Source: Deltaproteobacteria bacterium
GTDB taxonomy: Bacteria > Desulfobacterota > UBA8473
Reading direction: 5' to 3'
Assembly: GCA_030623035.1 (NCBI GenBank)
Contig: JAUXFK010000026.1
Location: 1 to 17,878, forward strand
Length of the DNA: 17,878 nt
Made by a program: the position numbers and the translations under genes. The notes beneath the pieces were generated by a model that was not told the origin of the DNA, did not search any database, and was given only the letters and a program-made list of their open reading frames with translations. Position 1 is the first letter of the stretch. Each line of letters opens with the position of its first letter. This document shows, one piece after another, positions 7,726 through 15,233 of this stretch.

Positions 7726-7882
7726 AGTATCCATCCAGAAATGAGAAATTTTGTTCAAGGTCAAGGAAGGCGAAGATTTTAACCGCAGGAATATATTGAC
7801 ATGTAGGGGCACAGTGCGATGTGCCCTTACATCTGAGCCTGACGCAGAGATTGGACAAAAGAGCCATTTATGGATGGGCACT
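7726..7882 (+). mobile_element. MITE-like post-stop repeat, copy B (complete, 157 bp)
   Basis: The left end AGTATCCATCCAGAAATG begins two bases after the stop of the MetE-like gene. The right end, read on the other strand, is AGTGCCCATCCATAAATG. These imperfect terminal inverted repeats run about 33 bases (TTTTGT-C-CAA inside both). In the middle is the hairpin TGTAGGGGCAC (7802-7812) / GTGCCCTTACA (7821-7831). There is no coding capacity, so mobilisation would need a transposase elsewhere. TA follows the right end but not the left. It ends 25 bases before the likely xseA start, so it forms the xseA leader. Confidence 0.8.
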
Positions 7883-7907
7883 AACTAGAGATTACTGGAT
7901 AAACATC

Positions 7908-9248
7908 TTGCTACTTCCTTCTGGTTTACAGATTCTCACTGTTTCAGAACTCACCCATAGTATAAAACTGCATTTGGAATCCAACTTCGACAGGGTGTGG
8001 GTGGAAGGTGAGATATCCAATCTTAGGTCCCCGTCTTCCGGCCATATCTACTTTACCCTAAAAGACAAAAATACCCAGATCAGAGCGATCGTCTTCAGAT
8101 CCCATATTAGATTTCTTAAATTTGATATAAAAGATGGGCTTGAGGCTATATGTAGAGGGAGAGTAACTGTCTACGAACCCAGAGGCGATTACCAGTTGAT
8201 AGTAGATCATATAGAGCCAAAGGGGATTGGCACTCTTCAACTGGCATATGAACAGCTTAAAGAGAGGCTGAGATGTGAAGGATTATTTGATCCCTTCAAT
8301 AAAAAACCATTACCTCTGTTACCCAAAAAGATTGGATTAATTACTTCCCCTACCGGGGCTGCTGTTAGAGATATGATTCATGTTATCCACCGTCGTTTTC
8401 CCAATGTGGAGATTGTGATCTTCCCTGTCCGGGTTCAAGGGGAAGGCGCTTCTTTTGAGATTTCTCATGCCATAGAGGAACTTAACAGAATATCTGAGGT
8501 TGATGTGATAATTACAGGGAGAGGGGGAGGATCTATAGAGGATTTATGGGCTTTTAATGAAGAGATCGTTGCAAGAGCAATATACCGCTCTGAGGTTCCT
8601 GTAATATCGGCTGTTGGTCATGAGATAGATTATACAATCTCTGATTTTGTGGCAGACCTTCGTGCCCCTACACCTTCTTCTGCTGCAGAACTTGTTGTGC
8701 CCAATAAGTTTGAATTGATAAACTCACTGAAACAACTCAAAGTAAGATTTGAAGACTCTATATTTCAGATTATAATAAACAGCCATAATAAATTGGACGC
8801 TTACAACAATAAACTGGTAGATCCCAGAAGAATGCTGGATGATTTCAGGTTAAGGCTCGATGATATACTCGATCGTCTTTACATATATACATCCAACCGA
8901 TTAAAACAAAGGATTGAATATTTTAAAAGGAGTCTCGATCATCTTTTCTTTAAAAGTCCGGAACAAAGAGTAAAAAAATCGAAGGACACGGTTTATCAAT
9001 TGGATAAGGAAATGGAAATCCATATGAAGCATTGTTTGGAAACCAGAAGGCAGAACTTTGAGAGACTCATAAAAGGGTTAAACAGCCTAAGCCCTATGGA
9101 GATTTTACAAAGGGGGTACAGTATAACAAGAAGACTGCCTGACTATCTTATAGTAAAAGATGCCGGGTCATTAAATATCGGTGATAATATAAATGTCAAA
9201 TTATTCCGGGGAGAGATAACCGGTAAGGTAAAAGCGATTAAAGACTAG
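7908..9248 (+). CDS. xseA: Exodeoxyribonuclease VII large subunit
   Basis: Large subunit of the ATP-independent, bidirectional single-strand exonuclease used in mismatch repair and recombination. It has an N-terminal OB fold (ILTVSELTHSIK, EGEISNLRSPSSGHIYFTLKD) and the catalytic middle with KKIGLITSPTGAAVRDM, ITGRGGGSIEDLWAFN and GHEIDYTISDFVADLRAPTPS. A long coiled coil and a C-terminal beta segment (SPMEILQRGYSITR) follow. All family signatures are intact. I chose TTG 7908, which gives nine residues before the first OB strand and has GGA eight bases upstream. The longer frame from GTG 7821 begins inside the copy-B repeat and adds 29 residues of repeat origin. The small subunit gene xseB, often adjacent, is not here; an M23 peptidase gene follows instead. 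Confidence 0.95.
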   Translation: MLLPSGLQILTVSELTHSIKLHLESNFDRVWVEGEISNLRSPSSGHIYFTLKDKNTQIRAIVFRSHIRFLKFDIKDGLEAICRGRVTVYEPRGDYQLIVDHIEPKGIGTLQLAYEQLKERLRCEGLFDPFNKKPLPLLPKKIGLITSPTGAAVRDMIHVIHRRFPNVEIVIFPVRVQGEGASFEISHAIEELNRISEVDVIITGRGGGSIEDLWAFNEEIVARAIYRSEVPVISAVGHEIDYTISDFVADLRAPTPSSAAELVVPNKFELINSLKQLKVRFEDSIFQIIINSHNKLDAYNNKLVDPRRMLDDFRLRLDDILDRLYIYTSNRLKQRIEYFKRSLDHLFFKSPEQRVKKSKDTVYQLDKEMEIHMKHCLETRRQNFERLIKGLNSLSPMEILQRGYSITRRLPDYLIVKDAGSLNIGDNINVKLFRGEITGKVKAIKD

Positions 9249-9286
9249 ACAGTTCGAAAACAATTTATATTTTTATGGAGAGAAGC

Positions 9287-10204
9287 TTGGAAAACAAGAA
9301 GATAGATGTCCGATTTTGGCTTTGCTGGTTGTTAACTATTTCCCTCCCTGTCTTTTTTTTGTCGGGGAATGTTTATCCAAAAGAGAAAGAGGGCTCATTT
9401 AATATAAGTTGGTATCCCAAAGATGTTAAACAGGGTGATATATGTGTGGTTACAGTATATGGTGATAAAGGTTTACGTTCAGTGACAGGGGAGTTTCAAA
9501 AAAGACCTCTTCTTTTCTATGAAACCAAAGGAAAGGAGTCGTTTCGTACCTTAATCGGTGTGGACCTTGCGGCCGACCCCGGGAAGTATCAACTCAAAAT
9601 ATCTGCAAAAGACGGTTATGCCAGGGATATAAAAGGAAATCGATGGATAAATATACAAAAAAAAGATTTTATCACACAGCGATTAACCCTGCCAAGAAAG
9701 ATGGTTGAACCGGACAAGAAGACCCAGATTCGAGTGTTAAAAGAGGGGAAAAGGATTAAGAAGTTATGGACTGAGGTGAAAAAGGAGAGACTCTGGCATG
9801 GGGGATTTATTATGCCGATAGATGGAGAGATTATAAGTCCGTTTGGAGCAAGACGGATACTGAATGACTTGCCCAGAAATCCTCATAGCGGAGTTGATTT
9901 AAGAGCCGGGTTAGGAGCGAAGATACGATGTTCAAATACCGGCATTGCTGTCTTAGTGGACGATTTTTATTTTGCCGGGAAGTCAGTTTTTGTTGATCAT
10001 GGACAGGGGCTTTATTCAATGTATTTTCACCTTTCTCAAATCAATGTAAAACCAGGGCAGCGCATTGAAAAAGGAGAGGTTTTAGGCCTTGCCGGTTCTA
10101 CAGGCAGGGCAACCGGTCCTCATCTCCACTGGGGAGTGCGTTTAAGGGGGGCAAGGGTAGATCCTTTTTCATTATTAAGGTCGGATGTGGAAGTGGGAGA
10201 CTAG
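9287..10204 (+). CDS. Exported M23 (LytM-type) peptidoglycan endopeptidase
   Basis: Zinc metallopeptidase predicted to cut peptide cross-links of peptidoglycan in the periplasm. The N-terminus has lysines followed by a hydrophobic stretch (FWLCWLLTISLPVFFLSG), a signal peptide or anchor. Next comes a beta-rich region (about 35-170) like the N-terminal domains of other LytM proteins. The C-terminal M23 domain follows, with GEIISPFGARR, the first zinc motif HSGVDL, MYFHLS, and HLHWG as the HxH motif, so the active site looks complete. I prefer TTG 9287, which has GGAG six bases upstream. ATG 9275, four codons earlier, has no ribosome site. It follows xseA by 38 bases and is probably co-transcribed. 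Its TAG stop lies in the target duplication of repeat copy C. Confidence 0.9.
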   Translation: MENKKIDVRFWLCWLLTISLPVFFLSGNVYPKEKEGSFNISWYPKDVKQGDICVVTVYGDKGLRSVTGEFQKRPLLFYETKGKESFRTLIGVDLAADPGKYQLKISAKDGYARDIKGNRWINIQKKDFITQRLTLPRKMVEPDKKTQIRVLKEGKRIKKLWTEVKKERLWHGGFIMPIDGEIISPFGARRILNDLPRNPHSGVDLRAGLGAKIRCSNTGIAVLVDDFYFAGKSVFVDHGQGLYSMYFHLSQINVKPGQRIEKGEVLGLAGSTGRATGPHLHWGVRLRGARVDPFSLLRSDVEVGD

Positions 10205-10207
10205 TGT

Positions 10208-10351
10208 AGTGCCCATCCATAAATGGCCCTTTTGCCCAATCTCTGCGTCAGTCTCAGATTTTAATCCTCGAAATATGTCAATATATTCCTGCGGTTAAAA
10301 TCTTCGCCTTCCTTGACCTTGAACAAAATTGCTAATTTCTGGATGGACACT
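10208..10351 (-). mobile_element. MITE-like post-stop repeat, copy C, with target duplication
   Basis: On the minus strand it begins AGTGTCCATCCAGAAATT and ends like copy B. Internal blocks AAGGCGAAGATTTTAACC and CAGGAATATATTGACA are shared. The TGTAGGGGCAC hairpin is absent; instead ATTTCGAGGATTAAAATCT makes the element an almost full-length imperfect palindrome. ACTAGTGTA is present at 10200-10208 and again at 10349-10357, a target duplication of 7-9 bp (or a TA target, since TA flanks both GTG ends). It separates the convergent M23 and ispH genes. Confidence 0.85.
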
Positions 10352-12086
10352 AGTGTAGATATGTCAACCAAAAAATAGAAGCAAACCACCCCAGCACAAA
10401 ATTACTCTCCACGATACCTTCCATTAAGATGCCGTGTGAAACTGCCTTTCTCTCATAGAGATATATATAGATATATCCATAGATGGTACATACCAGAAGT
10501 ATATAGCCTAATTTGGGGATTATTCCTAAAAGAGATGATATAAACAATACGAAAGATAGTGCACCCAAAAGAGACTTGAGGATGGACTTGGTCTTTTTAT
10601 CTCCTATTGTTATGGGAATAGTCTCTTTACCTACGATCCTGTCTCCCTGGATATCCATAATATCAAAGAGCGCGGATCGAACAAATACCAGGACAAAAAC
10701 GAAGAAGAAGGCGATACCAGTCGATATATTAATCTTCGAATTGATAGCGATTACGGGCAGGATTGAGATAACCGCGCCCCATGCAAGGGCTATAAATATG
10801 GTTTTTGAGCCTGGTATATCCATTAGCTTCTGATATCGAAGCATCTTTTTCAGGCTGTTTGGTACGATTTTTATACCGTATATCAACCCTGGAAGAGAGA
10901 TAAGGAGAATGAACAGAAATGCTCTCCATCCCATATTGAAGCAGAGAAAAAGGGATATCATTGCAGAAAATATTATAGAGGTGGCGACTGTTTTTTTATG
11001 TATTTCGTAAAATTCTGCTCTACTAGGGTCGTTAAACCTTGCAGCTTTTTTATCAATAAAATAATAGAGGATATGCATGTAAAATACATAAGAACCTGCG
11101 ATTATAGAAAATGGAAGCCTTGGGGTAATATCTTGGAGCAGGCAACAAACATAGCTGAGACATCCGGCACCGAGAGCAACATATATATTGCTCTTTACAG
11201 TAAATCTCAAGAGATTATTCCAAAACCTTGTAAAGAAAGAGCCTTCGTTTTTCCGGAAACCCTCTAACCTCTCCACTATCCTATTTATCATCCAATTTGG
11301 TGTTGAAGCTCCAGCAGTAACCCCAATGACATTCATACCGATAAACTTTTCTGGATCAAGATCATTTTCAGTTTCTACAAGGAGTGTTTGAATGCCGGTA
11401 GATTCTGCAATATTTACAAGTCGTCTGGTATTACCGCTATTTCGACCTCCGATTACGACGATGCTATCTACATTCTCCGCAAGATTGATGACCTCTTTTT
11501 GCCTCTTTGAGGTAGAGTCACAGATTGTATTGAATATCTTTACTTTAAGGAATTTCTCATGAATCTTCTTCGATATTTTGCTGAATTCTGAGATATCCAG
11601 AGTCGTCTGTGCAACAATACAGACGTTTTCCATGTTCGCTGGCAGATGGTCAATGTCATCAATATTACTTACTACCACTCCTTTATTCTGAGAGAATCCC
11701 AGAAGGCCTTTGACTTCAGGGTGTTCCTTGTCCCCAACAATTATTATATGGTATCCTTCTTTTGCCTGTTTTTGAATTATCGACTGTACTTTCATCACCC
11801 TGGGACAGGTGGCATCAAGAATTTTTAAACCCTTCTTCTTAATCTGTGCTAGTTCTTCGGGGCTGATCCCATGTGCCCTAATAATTATGGTTCCTTCTAA
11901 GGAATCACTTAAAGAGTCCAGTACTTTTACTCCTTTGCTTTTAAGCATATCAATGGCCTGCGGATTATGTACCAATGGACCATAGGTGTATATATCCCCT
12001 TTTTGATCGATTGCATCAAATACAATATCCATAGCCCTTCGAACACCCATGCAAAATCCTGCAGTCTTAGCAAGCCTTACCCGCAT
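10350..12086 (-). CDS. ispH: Fusion of HMBPP reductase (IspH) with a UbiA-type membrane domain
   Basis: A protein of 578 aa. Residues 1 to about 277 are a complete IspH, the Fe-S enzyme that reduces HMBPP to IPP and DMAPP at the end of the MEP pathway. The cluster cysteines are Cys12 (GFCMGVRRA), Cys94 (DATCPRV) and Cys189 (NTICDSTSKRQ). His40, His72, His122, Glu124 and the ASTPNW motif are present. Residues about 295-578 contain roughly nine hydrophobic segments, IPGSKTIFIALAW and the second aspartate motif DIMDIQGD (475-482), as in UbiA prenyltransferases. The first motif is reduced to ND at 352-353 in FNDPSRAEFYE. The frame is open throughout, so this is a true fusion. ATG 12086 has TAGGAGA. 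The membrane half anchors IspH; prenyl transfer by it is inferred. Confidence 0.93.
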   Translation of the reverse strand: MRVRLAKTAGFCMGVRRAMDIVFDAIDQKGDIYTYGPLVHNPQAIDMLKSKGVKVLDSLSDSLEGTIIIRAHGISPEELAQIKKKGLKILDATCPRVMKVQSIIQKQAKEGYHIIIVGDKEHPEVKGLLGFSQNKGVVVSNIDDIDHLPANMENVCIVAQTTLDISEFSKISKKIHEKFLKVKIFNTICDSTSKRQKEVINLAENVDSIVVIGGRNSGNTRRLVNIAESTGIQTLLVETENDLDPEKFIGMNVIGVTAGASTPNWMINRIVERLEGFRKNEGSFFTRFWNNLLRFTVKSNIYVALGAGCLSYVCCLLQDITPRLPFSIIAGSYVFYMHILYYFIDKKAARFNDPSRAEFYEIHKKTVATSIIFSAMISLFLCFNMGWRAFLFILLISLPGLIYGIKIVPNSLKKMLRYQKLMDIPGSKTIFIALAWGAVISILPVIAINSKINISTGIAFFFVFVLVFVRSALFDIMDIQGDRIVGKETIPITIGDKKTKSILKSLLGALSFVLFISSLLGIIPKLGYILLVCTIYGYIYIYLYERKAVSHGILMEGIVESNFVLGWFASIFWLTYLH

Positions 12087-12183
12087 TTAATCTCCTATGA
12101 TATCAGCCTGTAGCCTAAATCCTTTTTTGGCAACAACCTGGTATAATTGTGAAAAGGCCGAATTTTCTAAAGAAATAGTGAAT

Positions 12184-12189
12184 ATTATA
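12184..12189 (-). promoter_or_regulatory. Possible -10 box for ispH-ubiA
   Basis: TATAAT in TTAGTATAATATT on the minus strand lies about 98 bases before the ispH start. No good -35 box sits at 16-18 bases; TTGCGT is 20 bases away. The call is weak. Confidence 0.35.
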
Positions 12190-12301
12190 CTAAGAGTCTT
12201 TGCTTCATTACGCAAGAGAAAAATTGTGAAGTAATTTAAGCCCCCTCAAACAATTTGCAATTTTTCGCTTCGCTCTATTTGAATCTTTAACAAAATAACT
12301 C

Positions 12302-12350
12302 AAAATGCTCGTTAAAGACCATCCAAATCATTATTCGGCTTAACAATTAC
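12302..12350 (+). repeat. Post-stop repeat, short type, internal copy in divergent region
   Basis: AAAATGCTCGTTAAAGACC, then ATCCAAATCATTATTCGG and CTTAACAATTAC match the reverse complement of 16634-16681 over about 49 bases with few differences. The right part also matches 5762-5794. Unlike the other copies it lacks the AGTGTCCATCC end and does not follow a stop codon. It lies 14 bases upstream of the -35 box of the condensing-enzyme operon. GTAATTTAAGCC at 12231-12242 is a partial inverted match to its end. Confidence 0.65.
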
Positions 12351-12363
12351 CTTCATTTTAAAC

Positions 12364-12393
12364 TTGACATGCTTAATTTGAATTCGATATACT
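12364..12393 (+). promoter_or_regulatory. Sigma70-type promoter of the condensing enzyme-thiolase operon
   Basis: TTGACA (12364-12369), an 18-base spacer, then TATACT (12388-12393). Five of six bases of the -10 and all of the -35 match consensus. Transcription would start near 12400, giving a leader of about 130 bases before ATG 12531. Confidence 0.7.
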
Positions 12394-12397
12394 CCAA

Positions 12398-12409
12398 TTG
12401 CTTAAGCAA
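12398..12409. promoter_or_regulatory. Candidate operator: perfect 12-bp palindrome at the start site
   Basis: TTGCTTAAGCAA is a perfect palindrome placed five bases after the -10 box, over the expected +1. That is the usual place for a repressor site, for example of a TetR- or GntR-type regulator of acyl-CoA genes. No regulator gene lies in the window. Confidence 0.45.
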
Positions 12410-12530
12410 ACGAGCCTTAAAAGTCGGTTAAATTTTAGATAGTAGACATTGATTATTAAAGAGGTAAAACAAGAAAGGTATTTGGGGTCGTTCGTTAATT
12501 AAAGCTAAAAAAGGATAAGGAGGTTTTCAA

Positions 12531-13988
12531 ATGGTTGGGATTACATCCTATGGGGGATATATTCCTCGGTATCGGTTAAATCGAATGATTATAGTTCAAA
12601 ACATGGCCTGGTTGCTCCCTCCAATGATGGCAGTGGCTCAAGGGGAGAAGTCAGTTGCAAACTGGGACGAAGATGCATTGACCATGGCGGTTGCTGCTGG
12701 TTATGACTGTATGACCGGCAGGGACAGAAAGGCATTGGATGGCATCTATCTGGCTTCTACTACTTTACCTTATGTGGATAGACTTAATTCCGGTATTGTT
12801 GCCACAGCACTCAATGTGCCTGAAGAAGGCGTAACAAACGCAGACTTTTGCTCTTCTCAAAAGGCTGGAGTTACTGCTTGTATCTCAGCACTACAAGCAG
12901 TAGGGTCAGGAGAAAAGAATAATGTTCTGGTAATGGCATCTGACCAGCGTTGTACAAAGATGGCCACTATGTATGAGATGTTTCTAGGAGACGGTGCAGC
13001 GGCATTGCTTTTTGGCAAAGACGATGTAATCGCAGAGGTGATGGGCTCTTTTTCTTTAACCTGTGATTTCGTAGACCATTATAAAGGTCGTGGCAAAGAG
13101 TATGACTATACGTGGGAAGAGAGATGGGTAAGAGATGAAGGGTATGTAAAGATCATACCTAAGGCCATATCCGGGTATCTTAAAAAGACGGGTATGGATT
13201 TGAGTAGTTTTGATAAGGTAATCTTTCCATGCTATTTCAAAAGAGAACATATGAATATCTCTAAAAAATTAGGGCTTGATCTTTCGAAAGTTCAGGATAA
13301 TATGCATGAGGTCTGTGGCGATACAGGTGTTGCCCATCCTTTAGTTATGTTGATTTCTGCTCTTCAAGAAGCAAAACCCGGAGATAAGATTTTAATGGCC
13401 AGTTTTGGACAGGGGTGTGACGTAATTGGATTTGAGGTTACTGACAAGATAAAAGACTTCAAAGGCCCCAAAGGGATCAAGGGTTCACTAGAGAATCGCG
13501 CAGAGTTGGACAGTTATCAGAGATACGCAAAATTTAGAGAACTGATTGTGGCAGATTTAGGCCTTCGCGGAGAGACATACGGCAATACAGCCTTAACGAC
13601 CCTGTGGAGAAAACGAAAGGTAATACTCGGTCTTGTGGGTGGTAAATGCACGAAATGCGGCACTCCGCAGTTTGTTCCTCAAGATATATGTGTGAACCCC
13701 AAGTGTAAGGCCATACATTCTCTGGAAGATTATGAGTTTTCATGCAGGACAGGAAAAATCCTGACCTATACAGGGGATATGCTTGCAGCCTCTATTGATC
13801 CGCCTGCAATTTATGGACTAATCACTTTTGATGAAGGCGGGAGGATGTTCTGTGATTTTACAGATTGTCTTCTTGAACAGGTAAAGGTAGGGCGAAAAAT
13901 AAAGATGTCTTTTAGGAGAAAGAAGAAGGATAATATTCGTGGATATCATGGGTACTTTTGGAAGGCAGTTCCTCAGGTTGAACAATAA
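12531..13988 (+). CDS. HMG-CoA synthase-like condensing enzyme fused to a DUF35 zinc-ribbon/OB domain
   Basis: A protein of 485 aa in two parts. Residues 1 to about 310 have the thiolase-fold pattern of the HMG-CoA synthase family: ITSYGGYIPRYRL at the start, nucleophile Cys107 in NADFCSSQKAG, FLGDGAAALLFG, and SFGQGCDVIGFEV near the end. Residues about 360-480 are a DUF35-type domain: a zinc ribbon with Cys373, Cys376, Cys387 and Cys392, then an OB fold. In archaea, HMG-CoA synthase, thiolase and a separate DUF35 protein form one complex that passes acetoacetyl-CoA between active sites. Here scaffold and synthase are one chain and the thiolase follows 14 bases later. AAGGAGG precedes the ATG. 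The true substrate is unknown; with IspH present, a mevalonate role is unlikely. Confidence 0.88.
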   Translation: MVGITSYGGYIPRYRLNRMIIVQNMAWLLPPMMAVAQGEKSVANWDEDALTMAVAAGYDCMTGRDRKALDGIYLASTTLPYVDRLNSGIVATALNVPEEGVTNADFCSSQKAGVTACISALQAVGSGEKNNVLVMASDQRCTKMATMYEMFLGDGAAALLFGKDDVIAEVMGSFSLTCDFVDHYKGRGKEYDYTWEERWVRDEGYVKIIPKAISGYLKKTGMDLSSFDKVIFPCYFKREHMNISKKLGLDLSKVQDNMHEVCGDTGVAHPLVMLISALQEAKPGDKILMASFGQGCDVIGFEVTDKIKDFKGPKGIKGSLENRAELDSYQRYAKFRELIVADLGLRGETYGNTALTTLWRKRKVILGLVGGKCTKCGTPQFVPQDICVNPKCKAIHSLEDYEFSCRTGKILTYTGDMLAASIDPPAIYGLITFDEGGRMFCDFTDCLLEQVKVGRKIKMSFRRKKKDNIRGYHGYFWKAVPQVEQ

Positions 13989-14002
13989 AGGAGGTAAGAG
14001 AT

Positions 14003-15214
14003 ATGGCAACTGGAATTAGAGATAAAGTAGCTATTATTGGTATGGGTTGTACCAGGTTTGGCGAGAGATGGGAGTCAGGCGCAGAGGAGTTGATGGTTGA
14101 AGCCTATGAAGAGTGTTTGAATGATGCGGGTATTGACAAGGATAAGATTGAGGCGGCCTGGTTCGGTGTTGCTGCGGAAGAGGTAAATGTTGGGAAAAGC
14201 GCATTGCCTGCTTCAATTGCACTGAGATTGGCCAATATACCTGTGACTCGAGTAGAGAATTTCTGTGCCACAGGGACTGAGGCTTTCAGGGGGGCAACAT
14301 ATGCGGTTGCTTCTGGGGCATATGACATTGCATTGGCTATAGGTGTTGAGAAATTAAAGGAGACAGGCTATGGTGGACTTCCAGACTTCGGCATGGCCGG
14401 AAGTTATGGGCTGCATTCCTTCTGGTTTCCGAACATGACTGCACCAGGGTGTTTTGCCATGCTTGGAAGTGCATATTCTGAAAGGTACAAAGTGGAAATG
14501 GGTGAACTAAAGAAGGCAATGGCTCATGTTTCTTCCAAGAGCCATGCAAATGGCATTTTAAACCCAAAGGCACATATGCGCAAGGCAGTTACTGAAGATA
14601 AGATTCTGAACGCACCTATGATTGCATATCCTTTGGGTCTATTCGATTGTTGTGGAGTAAGCGATGGCTCTGCTGCTGCTATTGTAACAACCCCTGAAAT
14701 AGCCAAGAGCCTCGGCAAGAAGGATTTCATTACTGTAAAGGCCTTGCAGATATCTCTGAGCAATGGTGAGGAGATGCAATATAATGAGTGGGATGGGGCT
14801 CATATTGTTACGACAACCAAGGCGAGTGCCAAGGCATACGAAGAAGCGGGCATCAAGAACCCTAGAGAAGAGATAAGTATGATGGAGGTACATGACTGTT
14901 TCTCTATCACTGAACTCGTTACCATGGAAGATCTGCACATATCTGAAAGGGGTAACGCATGCAAGGATATAATGGATGGGTTCTATGATCTGGATGGAAA
15001 GATTCCATGTCAGACAGATGGTGGGTTAAAGTGTTTTGGCCATCCTATCGGGGCATCTGGCCTTCGTATGCTCTATGAGATGTACTTGCAGCTTCATGGG
15101 AGAGCCGGGGAGAGACAGCTTAAAGACCCAAAGATAGGCCTCACCCACAATCTGGGCGGATTCCCTATGATGAATGTCTGTAGCGTGGCAATCATTGGAA
15201 AACATGATGCATAA
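14003..15214 (+). CDS. SCP2-type thiolase (acetyl-CoA acetyltransferase family)
   Basis: Thiolase of 403 aa, cleaving or forming a carbon-carbon bond between acyl-CoA units. The nucleophile is Cys88 in VENFCATGTEAF. The NEAF motif is replaced by HDCF (298-301), the second conserved histidine is His347 in GHPIGASG, and the usual CxG cysteine is replaced by NLGG (383-386). This set marks the SCP2/SCPx type, in which the HDCF cysteine takes over acid-base duty. These are also the thiolases that pair with DUF35 proteins in archaea, and in BbsAB of anaerobic toluene breakdown. ATG follows AAAGGAGG, 14 bases after the upstream stop, so the two genes are one operon and the proteins probably one complex. 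A terminator lies 24 bases downstream. Confidence 0.92.
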   Translation: MATGIRDKVAIIGMGCTRFGERWESGAEELMVEAYEECLNDAGIDKDKIEAAWFGVAAEEVNVGKSALPASIALRLANIPVTRVENFCATGTEAFRGATYAVASGAYDIALAIGVEKLKETGYGGLPDFGMAGSYGLHSFWFPNMTAPGCFAMLGSAYSERYKVEMGELKKAMAHVSSKSHANGILNPKAHMRKAVTEDKILNAPMIAYPLGLFDCCGVSDGSAAAIVTTPEIAKSLGKKDFITVKALQISLSNGEEMQYNEWDGAHIVTTTKASAKAYEEAGIKNPREEISMMEVHDCFSITELVTMEDLHISERGNACKDIMDGFYDLDGKIPCQTDGGLKCFGHPIGASGLRMLYEMYLQLHGRAGERQLKDPKIGLTHNLGGFPMMNVCSVAIIGKHDA

Positions 15215-15233
15215 ATAAACAGATAACAATTAG

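Noticed and set aside
12531..15214. Mevalonate pathway genes
   Set aside because: IspH shows that the MEP route is used; no reductase or kinase genes are present, and the condensing enzyme's histidine motif is atypical.
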